A stretch of 64,000 nucleotides of DNA from Channallabes apus (GCA_030522415.1 CM060113.1:17817651-17881650), one strand, 5' to 3'. Numbered from the stretch's first letter, positions 1-41,761 are shown. The notes: generated by a model not told the origin, from the sequence alone. Made by a program: numbers and translations.

Positions 1-45
1 AAACTCGCAGACCAAGTTACAAGCAATCCAAGGTTTCATTATAAC
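1..45 (-). mobile_element. Degraded DNA-transposon terminus
   Basis: The first bases resemble the better preserved terminus at 19750-19808: both carry the pattern ACTCGC.(A)GACC/AACC...GTTAC..GCAATCCAAGGTT followed by a TA-rich end. Read on the - strand this looks like the outer end of a pogo/Tigger-type fish DNA transposon. The match is by eye only. The remainder of 46-1230 is upstream intron of FAM199X, where I see no exon and no recognisable element. Confidence 0.3.
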
Positions 46-1206
46 TGGTTTGGAAATAACTACAAATAAGCATCTGCGATAAATGACAACGTGTTTCACA
101 ACGCTGTGGAGAAACGTACCTACTCCAAAATCTTAATTTTATATTTTTTGAGCCATTCAGAGGTGCACTGGACAGAATATTTGCCCAAAAGTCTTGGGGA
201 TAATCAAGATATTTTTTTGGCAAATGTGAGACGAGCCTTTTATGTTCTTCTTATTTTTTTTTTTTTGGCTAGCTGTGGCTTTTACTTTGAAATTCTCTCA
301 TGGATGCCATTTGTGCCCAGTCTCTTTATTGCCGATTCATGAAAAGTGACCTTAAATGAGGCAAGTGAAGGCCTGCAGTTCTTTACGATGCATTTTACTT
401 ATAGTTTGCTTTCAGGTTTTTATTGATTGAATGGGTTTTAATTTAATTCTTAATTCAATCCCAGTATTTTCAGTGGTTGTTTGCTTGATTGCAGGCCAAT
501 AACTTGATTCTTCTTTAAAAAAAAACAGCCTTTTCTATGACTACAGGAAGCATTTTTCAGCATTTTTAAACAAGAAATGAGAAGCCACTCACTGTATCAG
601 ATAGGGTTGAAAGTATGATGCATTTATCGGCTGTACATTGATATTGCCCAATTTTTATCATGCTAACTCCTTGGCTTATCGGCAAATAAGTTAACATTCA
701 GTAGCTGAAGTTTTTCTGGTGCATTGCATCAATTGAAAGATCCTGTAGCTGGCACTACATGATGGCAGACTTTGACGTGATGTTCCTTCTGATCCAGGGT
801 CAGGCAGCTTGAAGATGAACTTGGTAGCAACACGATACACATTCAAATCACACGTGAGGATAGGACTGTTCCGTATGACACACCAACATTGGAAGCTGTA
901 TTGTGCATTGTTCTCTGATACATATTCTGTATGAAAGACACAAGAGCTGTAACATGTATTTATTAAAAAAAATAATAATAATTAATATTGGGCATCAAGT
1001 TTCATTTAAGATATTTGAACTTGCTGTGATATTGATCATACTTGGTTCAATAAAAAAAAAAATCTAATTAGATTATCTGCTGGTTACGATAATTCCAATC
1101 CTTTAAATATTCAACCACTCTTTGTTGACCTATTTAACAGTGAGATGGACAAACCCATCAAGAGTAAAAAATATTTACTTTTGCTATACTGTTTGCAAGC
1201 ATCTAA

Positions 1207-2933
<1,727 letters not shown>

Positions 2934-3041
2934 TTAAAACAAATTATTCATACCACACCTGTCCCCTTTGTCACTCTTAGTACAGGAAATATCGTCAAAG
3001 TCAAACACGTAACAAACAAACTAATGAATCAATATGTTTCC

Positions 3042-3047
3042 AATAAA
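3042..3047 (+). promoter_or_regulatory. Candidate polyadenylation signal of FAM199X
   Basis: AATAAA in an A/T-rich stretch about 110 bases after the FAM199X stop codon. Other weaker signals lie further downstream, and the true 3' end may be longer. Confidence 0.4.
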
Positions 3048-3049
3048 TA

Positions 3050-5479
3050 ATGTATAAAAATAATTGTAATTTGCTCATACAGTTTAGTTAGCGTTAAGTA
3101 GATTAAACCTGCTTGTTTAACTGGACCAAAATGGATTCAAGTTCTTCTGTCTTGTTTTACTCTAGAGTCATAAATTCATACTTTTTCTTGTCAACATGTT
3201 TTGGAGACATACATGAAACAAAATATCCATCAGCCATTGTTGATCAATTATTTTGTGACTTTTTAAAATATTTTACTTTATGTATTTTTGTGTACATACT
3301 CTGCAAATAGTGTAATCCTTATGATGTAAAATAATTCAAATCTGAGACATGTTTAACCTGTTGGGCAGACTCAGTCAAGCTTTTTGTCTTCACTTCTTAA
3401 AGTGAGGTTAGAATTGTAGTCGTGTAACTTGCATAAAGCAATTGTGGTTTAATACGGTGTATTCTCCCTGTCTCTCTCATCAGGTGGATATTTGTTTGTG
3501 CAAATCTCATTGAAAAAAAAAAATTAAGATTTGTAAGTGGGTGAAATGCTCAGGTTCTTATGATCCATCTTTTGAATCATTTTGTTTATAAAACACATTT
3601 TAATTATTACAAATTCCTTTAGTTCACCCCTCCTAGCCAACACTTGGTTATCCTAATATGTCATGATCCAAATCTGCAATGGGTATATGGTGTTGCTCAG
3701 CTGTCAGTATCACAGATCTGTTGAAGCAGCAAACCTCTCAATATGGTGAGCATCTGGCCTGTAGGCCAAGGTGTTTGCATCCACCAGTGGGTCGTTTTTT
3801 TTTTTTTTTAAATATACCATACACCGTAACAGAATCAACTGCACTTTTTTTCTGTGTTCAAAATGAGATTTATGGAGCAACGTATTACACAAACAGTTTG
3901 CTGGGTGTCTCATGCTGTACTGAAATTTATTAATTACACCAATGTGTAGCTTCTGGCTTTAAGCTTTAAGTTTGGCTACTGTTTGCAGCACAGGTGTCCA
4001 GAAAAGAGCTGCTATGTTTAACGTTTATGTATTTACATACGTACTCTAAATAGCCTAACAGAAAAGTATATTCTACAGAATCAGAATTACTTGGAGTGGA
4101 TATGGGGACCAAAAATCAGTGGCAAAATGAGATCATATTTTTTCCAGTAAATTGCTGTGTAATTGTCCATTGCATGTGGACATTTTAATCAGGTCATGTA
4201 CTGTACAGTATGTGCACACATTATTGTGCCCTGGATGAACAGAAAAGTGAAGGGAAGACTTTTTTTTCCCCCCTCATTGTTCTGTTTATTACCAAATTAA
4301 TTCAGAAGAGTCAGAATATAGTGACGGGAGACAGCTGAGAGGAAAGGACTGGCAGGGAAATGAAAACCATAACTTTATTAACCTTTGTAATGTGTTCTGT
4401 CAATGATTTTAATTTAGATATACATTTTGATGGGACAACGTTATGACTGCATATGAAATCTGTCTTGAGTTGCACTTGAGTTGTAACATCAAATGTACAG
4501 TGTTAATGGTAAATAATATCTGACTGTGCATTTCACCCTAGACTTAAACCATTGTTGCAGTTGCATAGTAAACAATCTGAATACCAAATAAATCACAGCT
4601 ACTTAATGGTGAAAGAGCATTTACATACACAATTCAATGAGGATTGGGACTAAACAGCTGTTTGGCCATAAAAAGTGGTGTTAGGAAAAAAGGCCTGAAT
4701 TTCTCCTTTGGCTTGGCAACATGTTTAGAAAAAGAGGGGATCAGATTTGAGAATCTAAGGGTTATTTCAGCTGGAGTATTAACAGACACACTTTATGGGA
4801 CCTCTGAGACTAAAATATGGGGCCTTTAAATCCCTCTGAGTCTCCCAGGGGATCAATTCTTCGTCCATTGATATATAAAGTGTATCCATTATATTAATTC
4901 AAATTAACATTTTTATTCTCTCACATGCACAACCATATGCGTATAATACGCAGTGAAATGCGTACACGGAAATGAGGGAAAAGGAAATGGTTAGTCAACA
5001 AAACCATTTTATATCAGTAATATGCTTACTGAGGCACACAGTGCCTCATTGACGTGTTTCCGCCGATAATCTTCCAGTCAGTGACCTTGTCCAATGCATT
5101 TCTGACATCAAAACTTGGACGGTCAATTTTTTTTATTAGATGACTTGGAGACAGGTAGGTTCCAAGGCTCTGAGACAATATTTGCTTTTTGTTAGCTCCC
5201 TTACGAACCTTGTGATCGTGTCAGAAACTTGGGTATGATTTTAAGATGCTGATCTTAAATTTCAGAAGCATTCATCTAATATTGTGAAACCCTACACCCT
5301 AATCCTAAACTGCTTTCCATCATTTTAGAAAAGTGGGTGTTCAATAAACTCGAGATTATTCAGAATGGTGTAGTCTTTTTTTTGGGTCTGTATTTATAGA
5401 CAACACTGTGCACAAATGTGTAAAACCGAGAAGAGATCAAATCTACTTCGTGTTGTTTACTACCATTGTTGTGCCATTC
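3050..5479. other. 3' flank of FAM199X, no gene recognised
   Basis: AT-rich sequence with poly-T runs (for example near 3797 and 4260). Short ORFs here have no recognisable domains and look like chance. It may include distal 3' UTR of FAM199X. Confidence 0.5.
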
Positions 5480-5797
5480 ATCCACGACTATCACCTCATG
5501 GCGACATCTGTGGCATTCTGCTGTGTGATCACACTGCACAGAGTGGCCTTTTATTGTGGGCAGTCTAAGGCACACCTGTGCAATATTTCTGCTGTCTAAT
5601 CAGAACCTTGATATGCCACACCTGTGGGGTGGGATGGATTATCTCGGCAAAGGAGACGTGCTCACTAACAGATTTGAGAACAATATTTGAAAGTAATGGG
5701 TCTTTTGTGTATGTAGAAAATGTTACAGATCTTTGAGTTCAGCTCATGAAAAATGGGAGCAAAAATAAGTGTTGTGTTTATATTTTTGTTCAGTGTA
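5480..5797 (+). mobile_element. Tc1/mariner-type element, one end only
   Basis: The stretch with AAGGCACACCTGTGCAATA, then CTCACTAACA, then AGCTCATGAAAAATGGGAGC and the end TTTTTGTTCAGTGTA is a well-known terminal region of a widespread fish Tc1-like family. The terminal TA at 5796-5797 is the expected target dinucleotide. The transposase part is missing, so the copy is truncated. Confidence 0.7.
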
Positions 5798-6848
5798 AAT
5801 TCATAAATAAGCAGGATAAACAGCATAAAATCATTTAACAGCCCCTTTCACACAAAAGTATGCAAAAATTGACACACTGTTCTGCCAGACACATATACCA
5901 CAATGTATACAATACATTTGTGCAACCAACAAATTTTTCTTATTTACACTCGGGTGAAGGGAAAAACTTGTAGGGGGTGAAGAGCATGTTAAAGTTGTAT
6001 TTTAAGTTCTCACTCATCTCACAGGTACTGGCATGTATAAAACGTAGTACACCCTCTTTTCATTTATTATGTGTAAAAACAATAACATTCATCTGATCGT
6101 AGTGGGTCTTCGGCAAATACAATCTCAGATGAACAACAACATAAATAAATAATGGCAATGAAAATAGGTTAACAAAAAAAAGAAGAAAAATCATGCGGCC
6201 TATCGCTGAAATTCCCTAAAAAGTCAGTCAATGGTTTTATGTGGTTATGAAAATTTAGCTCACTAACTCCTGCGGTAACCTGAAGCCTAATGTTAGCTAA
6301 GCTCACATCAGTAACGTCAGGGTGCCGCAGTATAACAATAAGAGGGAACACACAGGCCTACATACTGTCTAAATTCCAAGCCAACTGAAACATATTCCCC
6401 AGAGTAGAGTTCACAAAACGGCCATCTTCATTTCTTTAGTGCAGTTTGATAGCGTCAGTCCTGCGGGGAGTGGGGTGGGGACTTGAGTGGGGGCTCAACT
6501 TGTGTTTTTAGCTTATTTAGCTTATTACATTTTCAAAAGCACAATTTTGAAACCTGTTGTCTCAAGAACTTTGTGAAAGTTGGGTCAACAATACAATATT
6601 AACTCATTCAATATTTATCTAACGCCAGTTATTTTTTCATGGGAGTACTAGAATGATGCCCGAGTATGCCTCCATCAGCCACAACACACCACTAACCATG
6701 AGCACCCGATTCAAGTTTCAATTTATTTCTCTATGCAATTAAGTTCCATTTCAAGTTCTCACATTTATGTGAACTTTTCTGTTGTTTGAAGGTTTAGCGT
6801 TTAATCCCTGCTTATAATCCTTATTTGAGTTAATGTCCTGTTATACAC
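5798..6848. other. Intergenic AT-rich spacer
   Basis: No gene is recognised. Around 6085-6140 a short patch resembles 14590-14640 (CATCTGATC.TAGTGGG), probably a relic of the same transposon family. Confidence 0.4.
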
Positions 6849-7290
6849 TACTCACAATAAGTTAGGGATATTGTGAGAGACTTACAGTAGTGGATGTCAT
6901 ACATACAGTACAGTGTTTCTTTCACTTCAGACAATTTTGGGATAGGGAGGCAATTGGGGTGATGGAAAACACAAAATGAGGTATGTAATCATTGAATCAG
7001 TAACTCATTGTGTACAGGTGTGCCTTGTCTTGGGGCCAATCCCAAAAGACAACCTTCTTCAATGTGGCATCAATTTCAACATTGTGGGTATAAAAAGTTG
7101 GTATTCATAAAATACTTTCAAATGACTTTCCGCCAGCACACCCCCAACTTTCTTCACATCGTGGCAGAATTGTCACAGGTAGACTTGAGGAAGTTGGAGT
7201 GCCTCATATGGTATGGCAATCAATATCCTCTGACCTGAACCCCATAGAGCACGTCTGACCTCAAGGAGTTAGTCACAAATAGAATTTTAC
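6849..7290 (+). mobile_element. Tc1/mariner-type element, decayed
   Basis: It begins with a typical fish Tc1 terminus (ACACTACTCACAATAAGTT). Near 7195-7270 a frame reads SSDLNPIEHV directly followed by a stop, matching the conserved SPDLNPIEHxWD motif of Tc1 transposases. The body between is heavily deleted. No intact transposase remains. Confidence 0.65.
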
Positions 7291-7904
7291 TCTAGGATCG
7301 AACATTAGGCAAATGGTACAAATATGGGGGGAAAAAGGAAATAGCTATGCACTCAATTTTGGCATGTTTAATAAACAAACAGTATATTTCTTTAAATACT
7401 CAAAAACATAAAAACAAACAAAACACCTTGTTGAAAATATTTCTGAGAATTACCTGTCCATGTTCGAAGGGGTAGGTGTGCTATATACATGTAAATACCC
7501 TAAAAATGCTTTAGGAACAGTAATAAGAAAAATAATAAACATGAACATAAAACATTTCCGGTTATTTTACAATTTTGTCTGTATAGCCCTTGCTACATGT
7601 CTGAATTACCAATAAGTTGAATAAAAGTGGGGTATAGACTGGGTCAGAATTACCTGAGAACACTAAAAACACACGAAGATTTAGAATACTTGGGCTTGGA
7701 GGATCTCAAATGAATTTACAGTATCAGGGGTGTTCTGTAGTCGGTTGAGGGACAATACTAGCTCTGTGATTAACACATTGGACCAGAAGGTTAACTTCAA
7801 ATAATCATAGCTAACTGCTGTGAAACATCAGAACTAACTGATTTGTAGGTAGTAGGATCATAATATGCACACACGTATTTCGAAGTAACAACACTTGAAA
7901 ATAA

Positions 7905-8283
7905 TTCATTCATTCATTCATCTTCTATACCGCTTAATCCTGTGTTCAGGGTCGCGGGGGACCTGGAGCCTATCCCAGGAGACTTCGGGCACTAGGCGGG
8001 GTACACCCTGGACAGGGTGCCAATCCATCGCAGGGCACACACACATACACACACTCACACACCCAATCACACACTACGGGCAATTTAGGAACGCCAATTA
8101 GCCTAACCTGCATATCTTTGGACTGTGGGAGGAAACCGGAGTACCCGGAGGAAACCCACCAAGCACGGGGAGAACATGCAAACTCCCTGCACACAGAGAC
8201 GGGAATCGAGCCTGGCCGGGGAATCAAACCCAGACCCTGGCGGTGCAAGGCGACAGTGCTAACCACTACACCACCGCGCCACC
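7905..8283 (-). mobile_element. tRNA-derived SINE, complete insertion
   Basis: The - strand starts with a tRNA-like head (GGCGCGGTGGTGTAGTGGTT, A-box-like, then a GGGTTTGATTCCC B-box-like motif), continues through a body with the common fish phrases CATGTTCTCCCCGTGC and CCTGGGATAGGCTCCAGG, and ends in an ATGA/ATGAATGA simple-repeat tail. It is flanked by a perfect 13-bp target-site duplication, CACTTGAAAATAA at 7892-7904 and 8284-8296, which proves LINE-mediated retroposition and fixes both ends. Two 5'-truncated relatives lie at 10823-10952 and 28575-28690. Confidence 0.9.
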
Positions 8284-8759
8284 CACTTGAAAATAAGTTA
8301 AATATATTCAATAAATTGAATGATGGGAAATTAGTTCCACTCTATGGAAGTGGTTTTCACAAAATCATAAATTATTTTCCCCTCATATACCAAAATGTGT
8401 AGTATAGATGATTGATAATGCAGCACCAAGGAATTTTATTGATACTTTGATCAGGGAGTGTATTGAAAGAAATTAGCTGGTACAGTTTGAAATCAAAAGA
8501 GAAATCAGATATATGAAACAAGAAATCAAAAATTTAGCTTTCATTTCCTGATATTTTCATCTGTTTGTTAAACAATCTTGAGTTTGGCACCTTTTGTACC
8601 AGACCACCCAATGTGGTAGATGAGCAAAATTTCTGAAACAGATCTTCTTAAAGTAAATACAGGGAACTAACATTGATCATTGAATCCATACCACTTACTT
8701 GCAATAATAGCCTTACAATAGTGATTCACCAACATGACCAAATGTTCCAGCAAGCCCAG

Positions 8760-9690
8760 AGTTAAAATAAATAATAAAGGGTCAAAAATATGCATTCACC
8801 CGTTTAGATGATCAATTCAGTAGTGCTGAAAGCTCCAAAATTTCATAATTAGCCAAGCCTAGGGAGTCAAATTTCCATTAGTGCCCATGATTGACCACAG
8901 CTAGTAGCTTCTCTGTGCCACTACTGTATATAAAAAGGGTTTATTTGATAGCAGTCATTAGACTGACCAACTCAGTATAACAGTAAAGTCTAGTGAGCTC
9001 ATGATTTACACAAAATAGGAATGTTTTTAAACTAGGAAATTTCCAAACTACTATAAATTCCAAGATCAGTTTAATGTGTTGTTCATAAGTACAGTAGAAG
9101 TTACTGGGAGGCACTACTTTGCCAAGGTCTGTAAGATAACCCAATCTGTCACACTTAGCTAAAAGGAAATTTGTTTGGATAGCCAAGAACAACCCTGGAC
9201 ACAGCAAGACACAGGCCTGCCATAAAAGGGAACCTGCTGAAACACCACCGTCACTGCCTACAGACAAACAAGTTTACATTGCCATGGACTGAAAGTCGTC
9301 TATCCAAGAAAAATAAAAAAATAAAAAGCTCCAAAACCAACTTCAAGCACAACAAAAATTTGTGGCTGACAACCTGGAACAGAGGGAAAAAAAAAACTTT
9401 GAGAAACTTTAATAGCTTCATGAAGAAAAGGCGAGTTACTGAAATACAACAACCAACTGTTTAAGCATGTTGGCTGTACTGCACAAAGTAAAAAATAAAG
9501 AAGGAGTACTTCCTCAGAATAGAATTCTTTAGAATATATCATCTGGAATGTTAAAACAAAAAGTGTGTTCCAACTGGACAGTGACCGCAAACATACATCA
9601 AAATCTGGTTGTGAGCTTTTAAAGCCTCAACATTATCAAGAATTTGTGGACCATATACAGTAAGTAGGGTCCTTGCTAAAGGACATTCAA
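8760..9690 (+). mobile_element. Tc1/mariner-type element, decayed
   Basis: The left part (TCAAATTTCCATTAGTGCC, GACCACAGCTAGTAGCTTCTC) matches the leader of a common fish Tc1 family. The coding relic includes GTTTGGATAGCCAAGAACAA and CAAGTTTACATTGCCATGGA, and a frame near 9565-9625 reads FQLDSDRKHTSKS, corresponding to the FQQDNDPKHTSK catalytic motif. The second Asp of the DDE triad is still recognisable, but frameshifts and internal deletions make it inactive. Confidence 0.65.
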
Positions 9691-10151
9691 CCACACAACC
9701 ACTAGGTGTATTGTATGCATGTTTTTGACGGTCTTGTGTGCAAAATAAATTAAGACTTTTGCAACTGCACTGTGGCTTGTCACTCAAGCTCAAACCCCCA
9801 ACGTCAGAACTGCAAGTCCGGAATTGTACCACCATACCAGCTTATTTCTGTTAAGGTGCTCCCTGATTATTGTAAAGTAAAGAAAAAAAAATTTTTTTAA
9901 ATAAAAAGCATAAAAACACATATGCCTAATAATACATAAACTAGTTGTGATCTTGGGCAAACACATTCTATGATCATGATAAAAACAAACAAAAATTGTA
10001 TGGCCTTAATGGACTTCCGTATCACTCAATATAACTAACATTTTAATTGTAACTATGAAGAATCATGTATAGAAATGTTGCTCTTTTTTTTACTTATTTG
10101 TTTTCTACATTTTGGAATAACCTCTTATTTAAGCACACTATACAGTATTAA

Positions 10152-10154
<3 letters not shown>

Positions 10155-10202
<48 letters not shown>
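10155..10202. repeat. (TG)24 microsatellite
   Basis: Uninterrupted TG dinucleotide run of 48 bases downstream of the HDAC3 stop codon, possibly within its 3' UTR. Confidence 0.97.
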
Positions 10203-10206
<4 letters not shown>

Positions 10207-10497
10207 ATGCTGCTTTGTGAAGCCAGGCCTGTTCGATTTGTAAAAAGTTAAAAAATATTTAATGCCCTGGTTTCAGAAAATCACAGTTTTTATACTCACC
10301 AAATTTAACACGGGAAAGAAATTAGTCCAGATAAACCGTGGTGCACATGGGAAGTAGCAAGTCAAAAATGCCAAACTGCCGTGTGAGAAAATATTTTAAC
10401 AAAATGTATCTTGGACTGGGTATTCTCCATTTGTTAAAGCATTTAGAGAACAATCTTTAGAAAAGAAATAGATGATCACTTTTCTTCAGGATGGAGA

Positions 10498-37765
<27,268 letters not shown>

Positions 37766-38052
37766 TGTATCACGTTAACCCAAAATCGTGCAAAACTTAA
37801 AAAGCAATTTTGGACAAATAGATCCGGTTGGCACAGCCTTAAATCGTCACAAGGAGAAATACACGTCATCAACAGCGGACGGTGGGTACATATTGTGAAA
37901 CTACTGCGTTCAATTCCAAAGTGTACTTTAAAGTGTGCAGGGAATGTCGATTAAGGGAACTTAACTCGACAAAATTCTACTATTTGGAACACATTCCGAC
38001 GTCACCAGATAGACGTCACTTCCTCCGAGCCGTTAGCCTGGTAACATAAGTA
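37766..38052 (-). promoter_or_regulatory. HDAC3 5' flank with paired CRE-like motifs and an ETS-like site
   Basis: Upstream of the HDAC3 ATG are two GACGTCAC motifs (37998-38005 and 38012-38019; TGACGTC when read on the gene strand) only 14 bases apart, overlapped by CACTTCCTC (38018-38026), which is GAGGAAGTG on the gene strand, an ETS-like core. No TATA box is obvious, fitting a housekeeping promoter. The Harbinger element begins about 70 bases further upstream. Motif calls are by eye; the transcription start is unknown. Confidence 0.45.
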
Positions 38053-38107
38053 CTTTTATTTATTTTTTATTATTATTTATTTTTTATTATTATTATTATT
38101 ATTATTA
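38053..38107. repeat. (ATT)n microsatellite
   Basis: TTATTATTA-type run between the HDAC3 promoter and the left Harbinger terminus. Confidence 0.9.
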
Positions 38108-38472
38108 ATGAAATAGAATAGGGGGGTATTCCAGGAAGCAGGTTATGTGACATACCCGGATAAGTTTGAGGGTAAGTTAGTGGATAACCTCAACTTCCGG
38201 TTCCAAAAACGGAGGTAACTTTCTGGGTATGTCTGTAACCATAGCAACTGACTCACTGAAGATAACCTGCTCGGCAGCAGGTTATGTTCCAGGGTAAGTT
38301 TGTTCCAGAAGGTTATTCAGCAGGCCACGCCCCTTTGATGAGGATCCCGTGGACGCGAGTTATAAGACCTCGTATTGATGTTTTTTTTTTTCTAATGATT
38401 ATTTGAAAGAGCGTTATTGGTTTTCAATGGAATTAAATTATTTAACACATCTCTTGAAAGCGCATATTGTAA

Positions 38473-39533
38473 ATGTCACACACGGCGGGTCTGCGCTTAG
38501 TAAACATTCCGTGTATATCACTTCGTTTTTTTCCAGGGCATTTTTTGTACAACGTGGGTGATGCAGAGCATGTGGGAAAGGCAACTGTATGTCTGGCACT
38601 TAAACACTTCTTACACACATGTGTACAGCAGGTCCCTGGACATAAACCTCTGTGTGGTATTAAAGAGGAATTCCACAGAGTGGCAGGTTTTGTCCTTTGT
38701 AGTAAAATTGATGACACATATTTAATATGTAGTCATACTATTTATATACATGTATTCATCCTGCACACACACACACTTGATCCTCCCATAGCTATATGAC
38801 TTTCTATTTCAGGTTTTTCAAATGTAATTGTGTGCATTGATAGCACCTACATTCCTATTAAAGCTAAAGCTATAGCTTCAATAAATGAGGGAGACGATGT
38901 TAATAGGAAATCTATTCATAGTATCAGTGTACAGGTAACAACTTAATTTTGCGTCCTTAATTTTTTGCCTTGTTAAAATCATTAAACTCATTACTTTTTT
39001 CACACATATGTGAGGCAACTCACATCATTACTAATGATAAGACAAAATGGCCAGGATCTGTGTCATCATTATGCCAGACATTTCAGCAGGGTATGTTTTT
39101 CTTCATACAATGTTTTTTTTTTCTTTTTACTATATTTGTATTGTACACTTGAATCATTACAGGACAGTACAGTAGTTACTTGCTGGGGGACAGGGGATAC
39201 CCTTGTCTGCCCTATTTAATGCCACCCTAACCTGATCCTGGACCATAGACACACTATAACCTGACTCACAGTCGAACACGGGCCAAGGTGGAGATGACCA
39301 TAGGGATCCTCAAGTCTAGGTTTCAGTGTCTGCGTGGGCTCCGGGTCAGTCCAGAGAGGGCATGTGACATCATAATGTGTTGTGTTGTGCTTCACAACAT
39401 TGCCACTATAAGAGGAGAGAGCCACCCTCCTTATATTGAAGAAGATGGCCCAGAGGAACCTCTACAGATTTTTGCACACAACAGAGATGGAAGACTTTCG
39501 AGAGACAGGATTTGTCAAAATTACTTTTATTAA
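38473..39533 (+). pseudogene. HARBI1-like Harbinger transposase relic (element A)
   Basis: Pieces of the nuclease-fold transposase in order: KATVCLALKHFLHTC and CGIKEEFHRVAGF near 38575-38695, VIVCIDSTYIPIKA with the first catalytic Asp near 38830, [14 protein letters not shown], a WPGSVSSLCQTFQ piece in another frame near 39050, then KVEMTIGILKSRFQCLRGLR with the acidic residue region and ACDIIMCCVVLHNIATIRGE near 39290-39420. Introns are usual in this gene, but frameshifts also separate the blocks; the GDRGYP block is lost through a shift near 39190. Inactive. Confidence 0.8.
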
Positions 39534-39699
39534 ATAGTTTGCACTGGTCTGCTGTACAGTTCATGTCTTTTTTTCCTGAAAAACAATGAAAGTAAAATGA
39601 AATAAAATGTGTGGTTTTTTTATGATATAGCTTTATATACACACACAACACTTTTAACACGCAACAGATTAATATACGCACAAGTTCTCACCTTAAGGC

Positions 39700-41167
39700 G
39701 ATGCTCCAGTAATTAAATTTCTAGTGTTGCTTTTTTAATGGATAGCCTTTTCTCTTCCATTTGAAGCTGTATAAGGTCCATCTCCATGTCACTTTTTCTT
39801 ATTTGTTTTTGAAGATGGACCTTATACAGCTCCTGGCAACTACAGTAGGAAGGAAACTAGGAATTATTATTCAAAAATAATTAAATAAATTCTGAGATTC
39901 TGTCAGAAAATAAAATGTAAATATGGACAACTGCACACAAATTCTTACACCGCTTAGATCGTGCATTGAGGTTGAAGGACCTTCATCCATGAAGAAATCC
40001 CCAGGTAGGTACTGTGAAAGAACAATGACAGTTTGTTACTCTAATGTAAAAAGGGTTATATACGCTGCATTATAATGGTATGCATCCCACCTCGGTGGAT
40101 CTACCAGCATTGTCCACTTCTGTCACAGCAGATGTGGTCTCTTCATCTTCATCCTTCAGTGAAAATATGCAAGTATACGTTATCTGGGAAAAAAGAAATA
40201 AAAAAATACCTAAAAGCAACTAAAGGTACCTGACAACAAAACACTTGCAACTGTGACAGACTGTGTTCTTTCTGTAGCGTCCAATAATATAATCCCTTTA
40301 TCTAATCAACCCAGTATCTATAAGAAAATACAACCCAGCATAAAATTCTCAATATTATCAAAGAAAAAAACACTAATGCAGGAAAAACCATGTCAAAGTA
40401 ATACAGCTAAGATCACAATAGCCTACTGTATACATCATGGGCAGTTAAATACAGTAAGCCTGCATAAAAACGTTAAGCATGTTCAAAAGCCTTTAAGTGA
40501 TAGAGATAGTAATTTATTAATTCATATAATGAAAACAAACCATAGTGGTAAACTTACATTTCACCATGTTAGTGTCACTGGTGGCCCTTTATTAAGGGAC
40601 AGAGCCAGAGAGAGCTCCTCAGATGGGGTGAGGGGAGGAGGTGGTGGTGGGTCTCCGCCAGTTAGACGGGCTTCAGCCTTCTTTCTATTAGCTACCTGAC
40701 AGAACGAATATACTAAACCGTGTTTAATAAATAGTTCAGTGATCGTGTAATAAGATATTACCTTTTTGCAGAACGTTTTTGTGTTTCATATTCACTTGGC
40801 TTCTGCCTCCAGAAGGATTAAACCTTATTAAATAAGAAACCAGACATTCCTAGTCAGTATACACTGGTATTTTAACCTAAAGAAATTAATGGCAGGAAAA
40901 GTAAATGCTTTCATTTAACAGCCAAAAGGATGCGAAGGGATGTTTAATTATTTTTGCATTATAATAAAAGGAGAGGCAATGTAAAATTTACAATACACTC
41001 ACACATTTACTCTGTCTTTTATTTTTTGCCAAGTCAACGCTCTTTCTTTAGCCGATGCAGCCGTATTGCTTTTTATTTATTTATTATTATTGCCTTAAAT
41101 TCCTCATATGCGCGCATTAAAACCTCTGTGAAGTATGCCGCTCTCTTTTTTCACTTTGATGTTCCAT
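39700..41167 (-). pseudogene. MYB/SANT-like Harbinger accessory gene relic (element A)
   Basis: The start codon is at 41167-41165 (MEHQSEK), then a 1-base deletion relative to copy B shifts the frame; in the other frame RAAYFTEVLMRAYEEFK follows. Downstream pieces include a Pro/Gly-rich segment (about 40600-40680) and a C-terminal coiled part near 39735-39830 (EEKRLSIKKATLEI). In autonomous PIF/Harbinger elements this second protein helps import the transposase and binds the ends. Confidence 0.6.
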
Positions 41168-41464
41168 TTTGACTCGTGAAATCGTCGATCCATTGAAAAT
41201 GTCTTTATGTACGCACCGTGCACGCGCACTAACTCTGGGTAACCAGTAGAGGGGATTAAACTTAATCTTATCAGGTGTTTTGGAACCGACATACTCTCGG
41301 TATGCGTGTTTGGGGTTAATCAACCCAGAGGTTAAGAATGAAAATGTTGCGTTTTCAATAAAAAATACCCCCAATACGTCTACATACACAAATATTGGCT
41401 ATAGTTCCAGTTATGAAAATATTACAATGTAACTAAGGACATAACAGAATGTGCACCTTATACC

Positions 41465-41761
41465 GCCAATCTGAGTCGTTCGTTCTTTTGAATCTATTGC
41501 ACTGCATAGAGTCTATGGGAGTCACGTGTCAAAAGAACGAACGACTCGAGATTCGAATACCCAATAGCACAATCGTTCAACGTATTGCTGAGAATCGTTC
41601 AATATTGTTTCCTGTATATAAAATACGGAGGTTTTGTGATGCTTTGCTCATGCACGCTCAATAGAAAATGAACGAATTACTCTCCAAGACTACTTGTTCA
41701 TCTGAGTCATGTTAAAGATTCGTTCAAAAAGAACAAATCGTTCATGAACGACCCATCACTA
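41465..41761. mobile_element. hAT-like fragment between the two Harbinger elements
   Basis: It ends GACCCATCACTA at 41761 (TAGTGATGGGTC on the other strand), preceded by GTTCATGAACGA and other GTTC-rich subterminal repeats. It contains a perfect 17-bp inverted pair GAGTCGTTCGTTCTTTT (41473-41489) and its complement (41531-41547). It replaces the inner terminus of element B. Confidence 0.5.

Larger units (their letters stand above)
38121..41372 (+). mobile_element. PIF/Harbinger transposon A
   Basis: The outer end starts GGGGGGTATTCCAGGAAGC and continues with subterminal GGTTATGTGACATACCCGG. The inner end is AATACCCCC near 41372, preceded by the AACCCAGAG motif typical of the other side. Size about 3.25 kb. 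It carries a HARBI1-like gene on + and a MYB-like gene on -, the standard two-gene layout of the superfamily. Element B (41762-49894) is its inverted relative. Confidence 0.85.

Noticed and set aside
8205..8283. tRNA gene on the - strand
   Set aside because: Head of a SINE; B-box region is altered and followed by SINE body, with target duplications around the whole unit.
7970..8402. Open frames of about 70-113 codons on both strands
   Set aside because: They lie wholly inside the SINE and its flanks; repeats of this family carry such chance frames.
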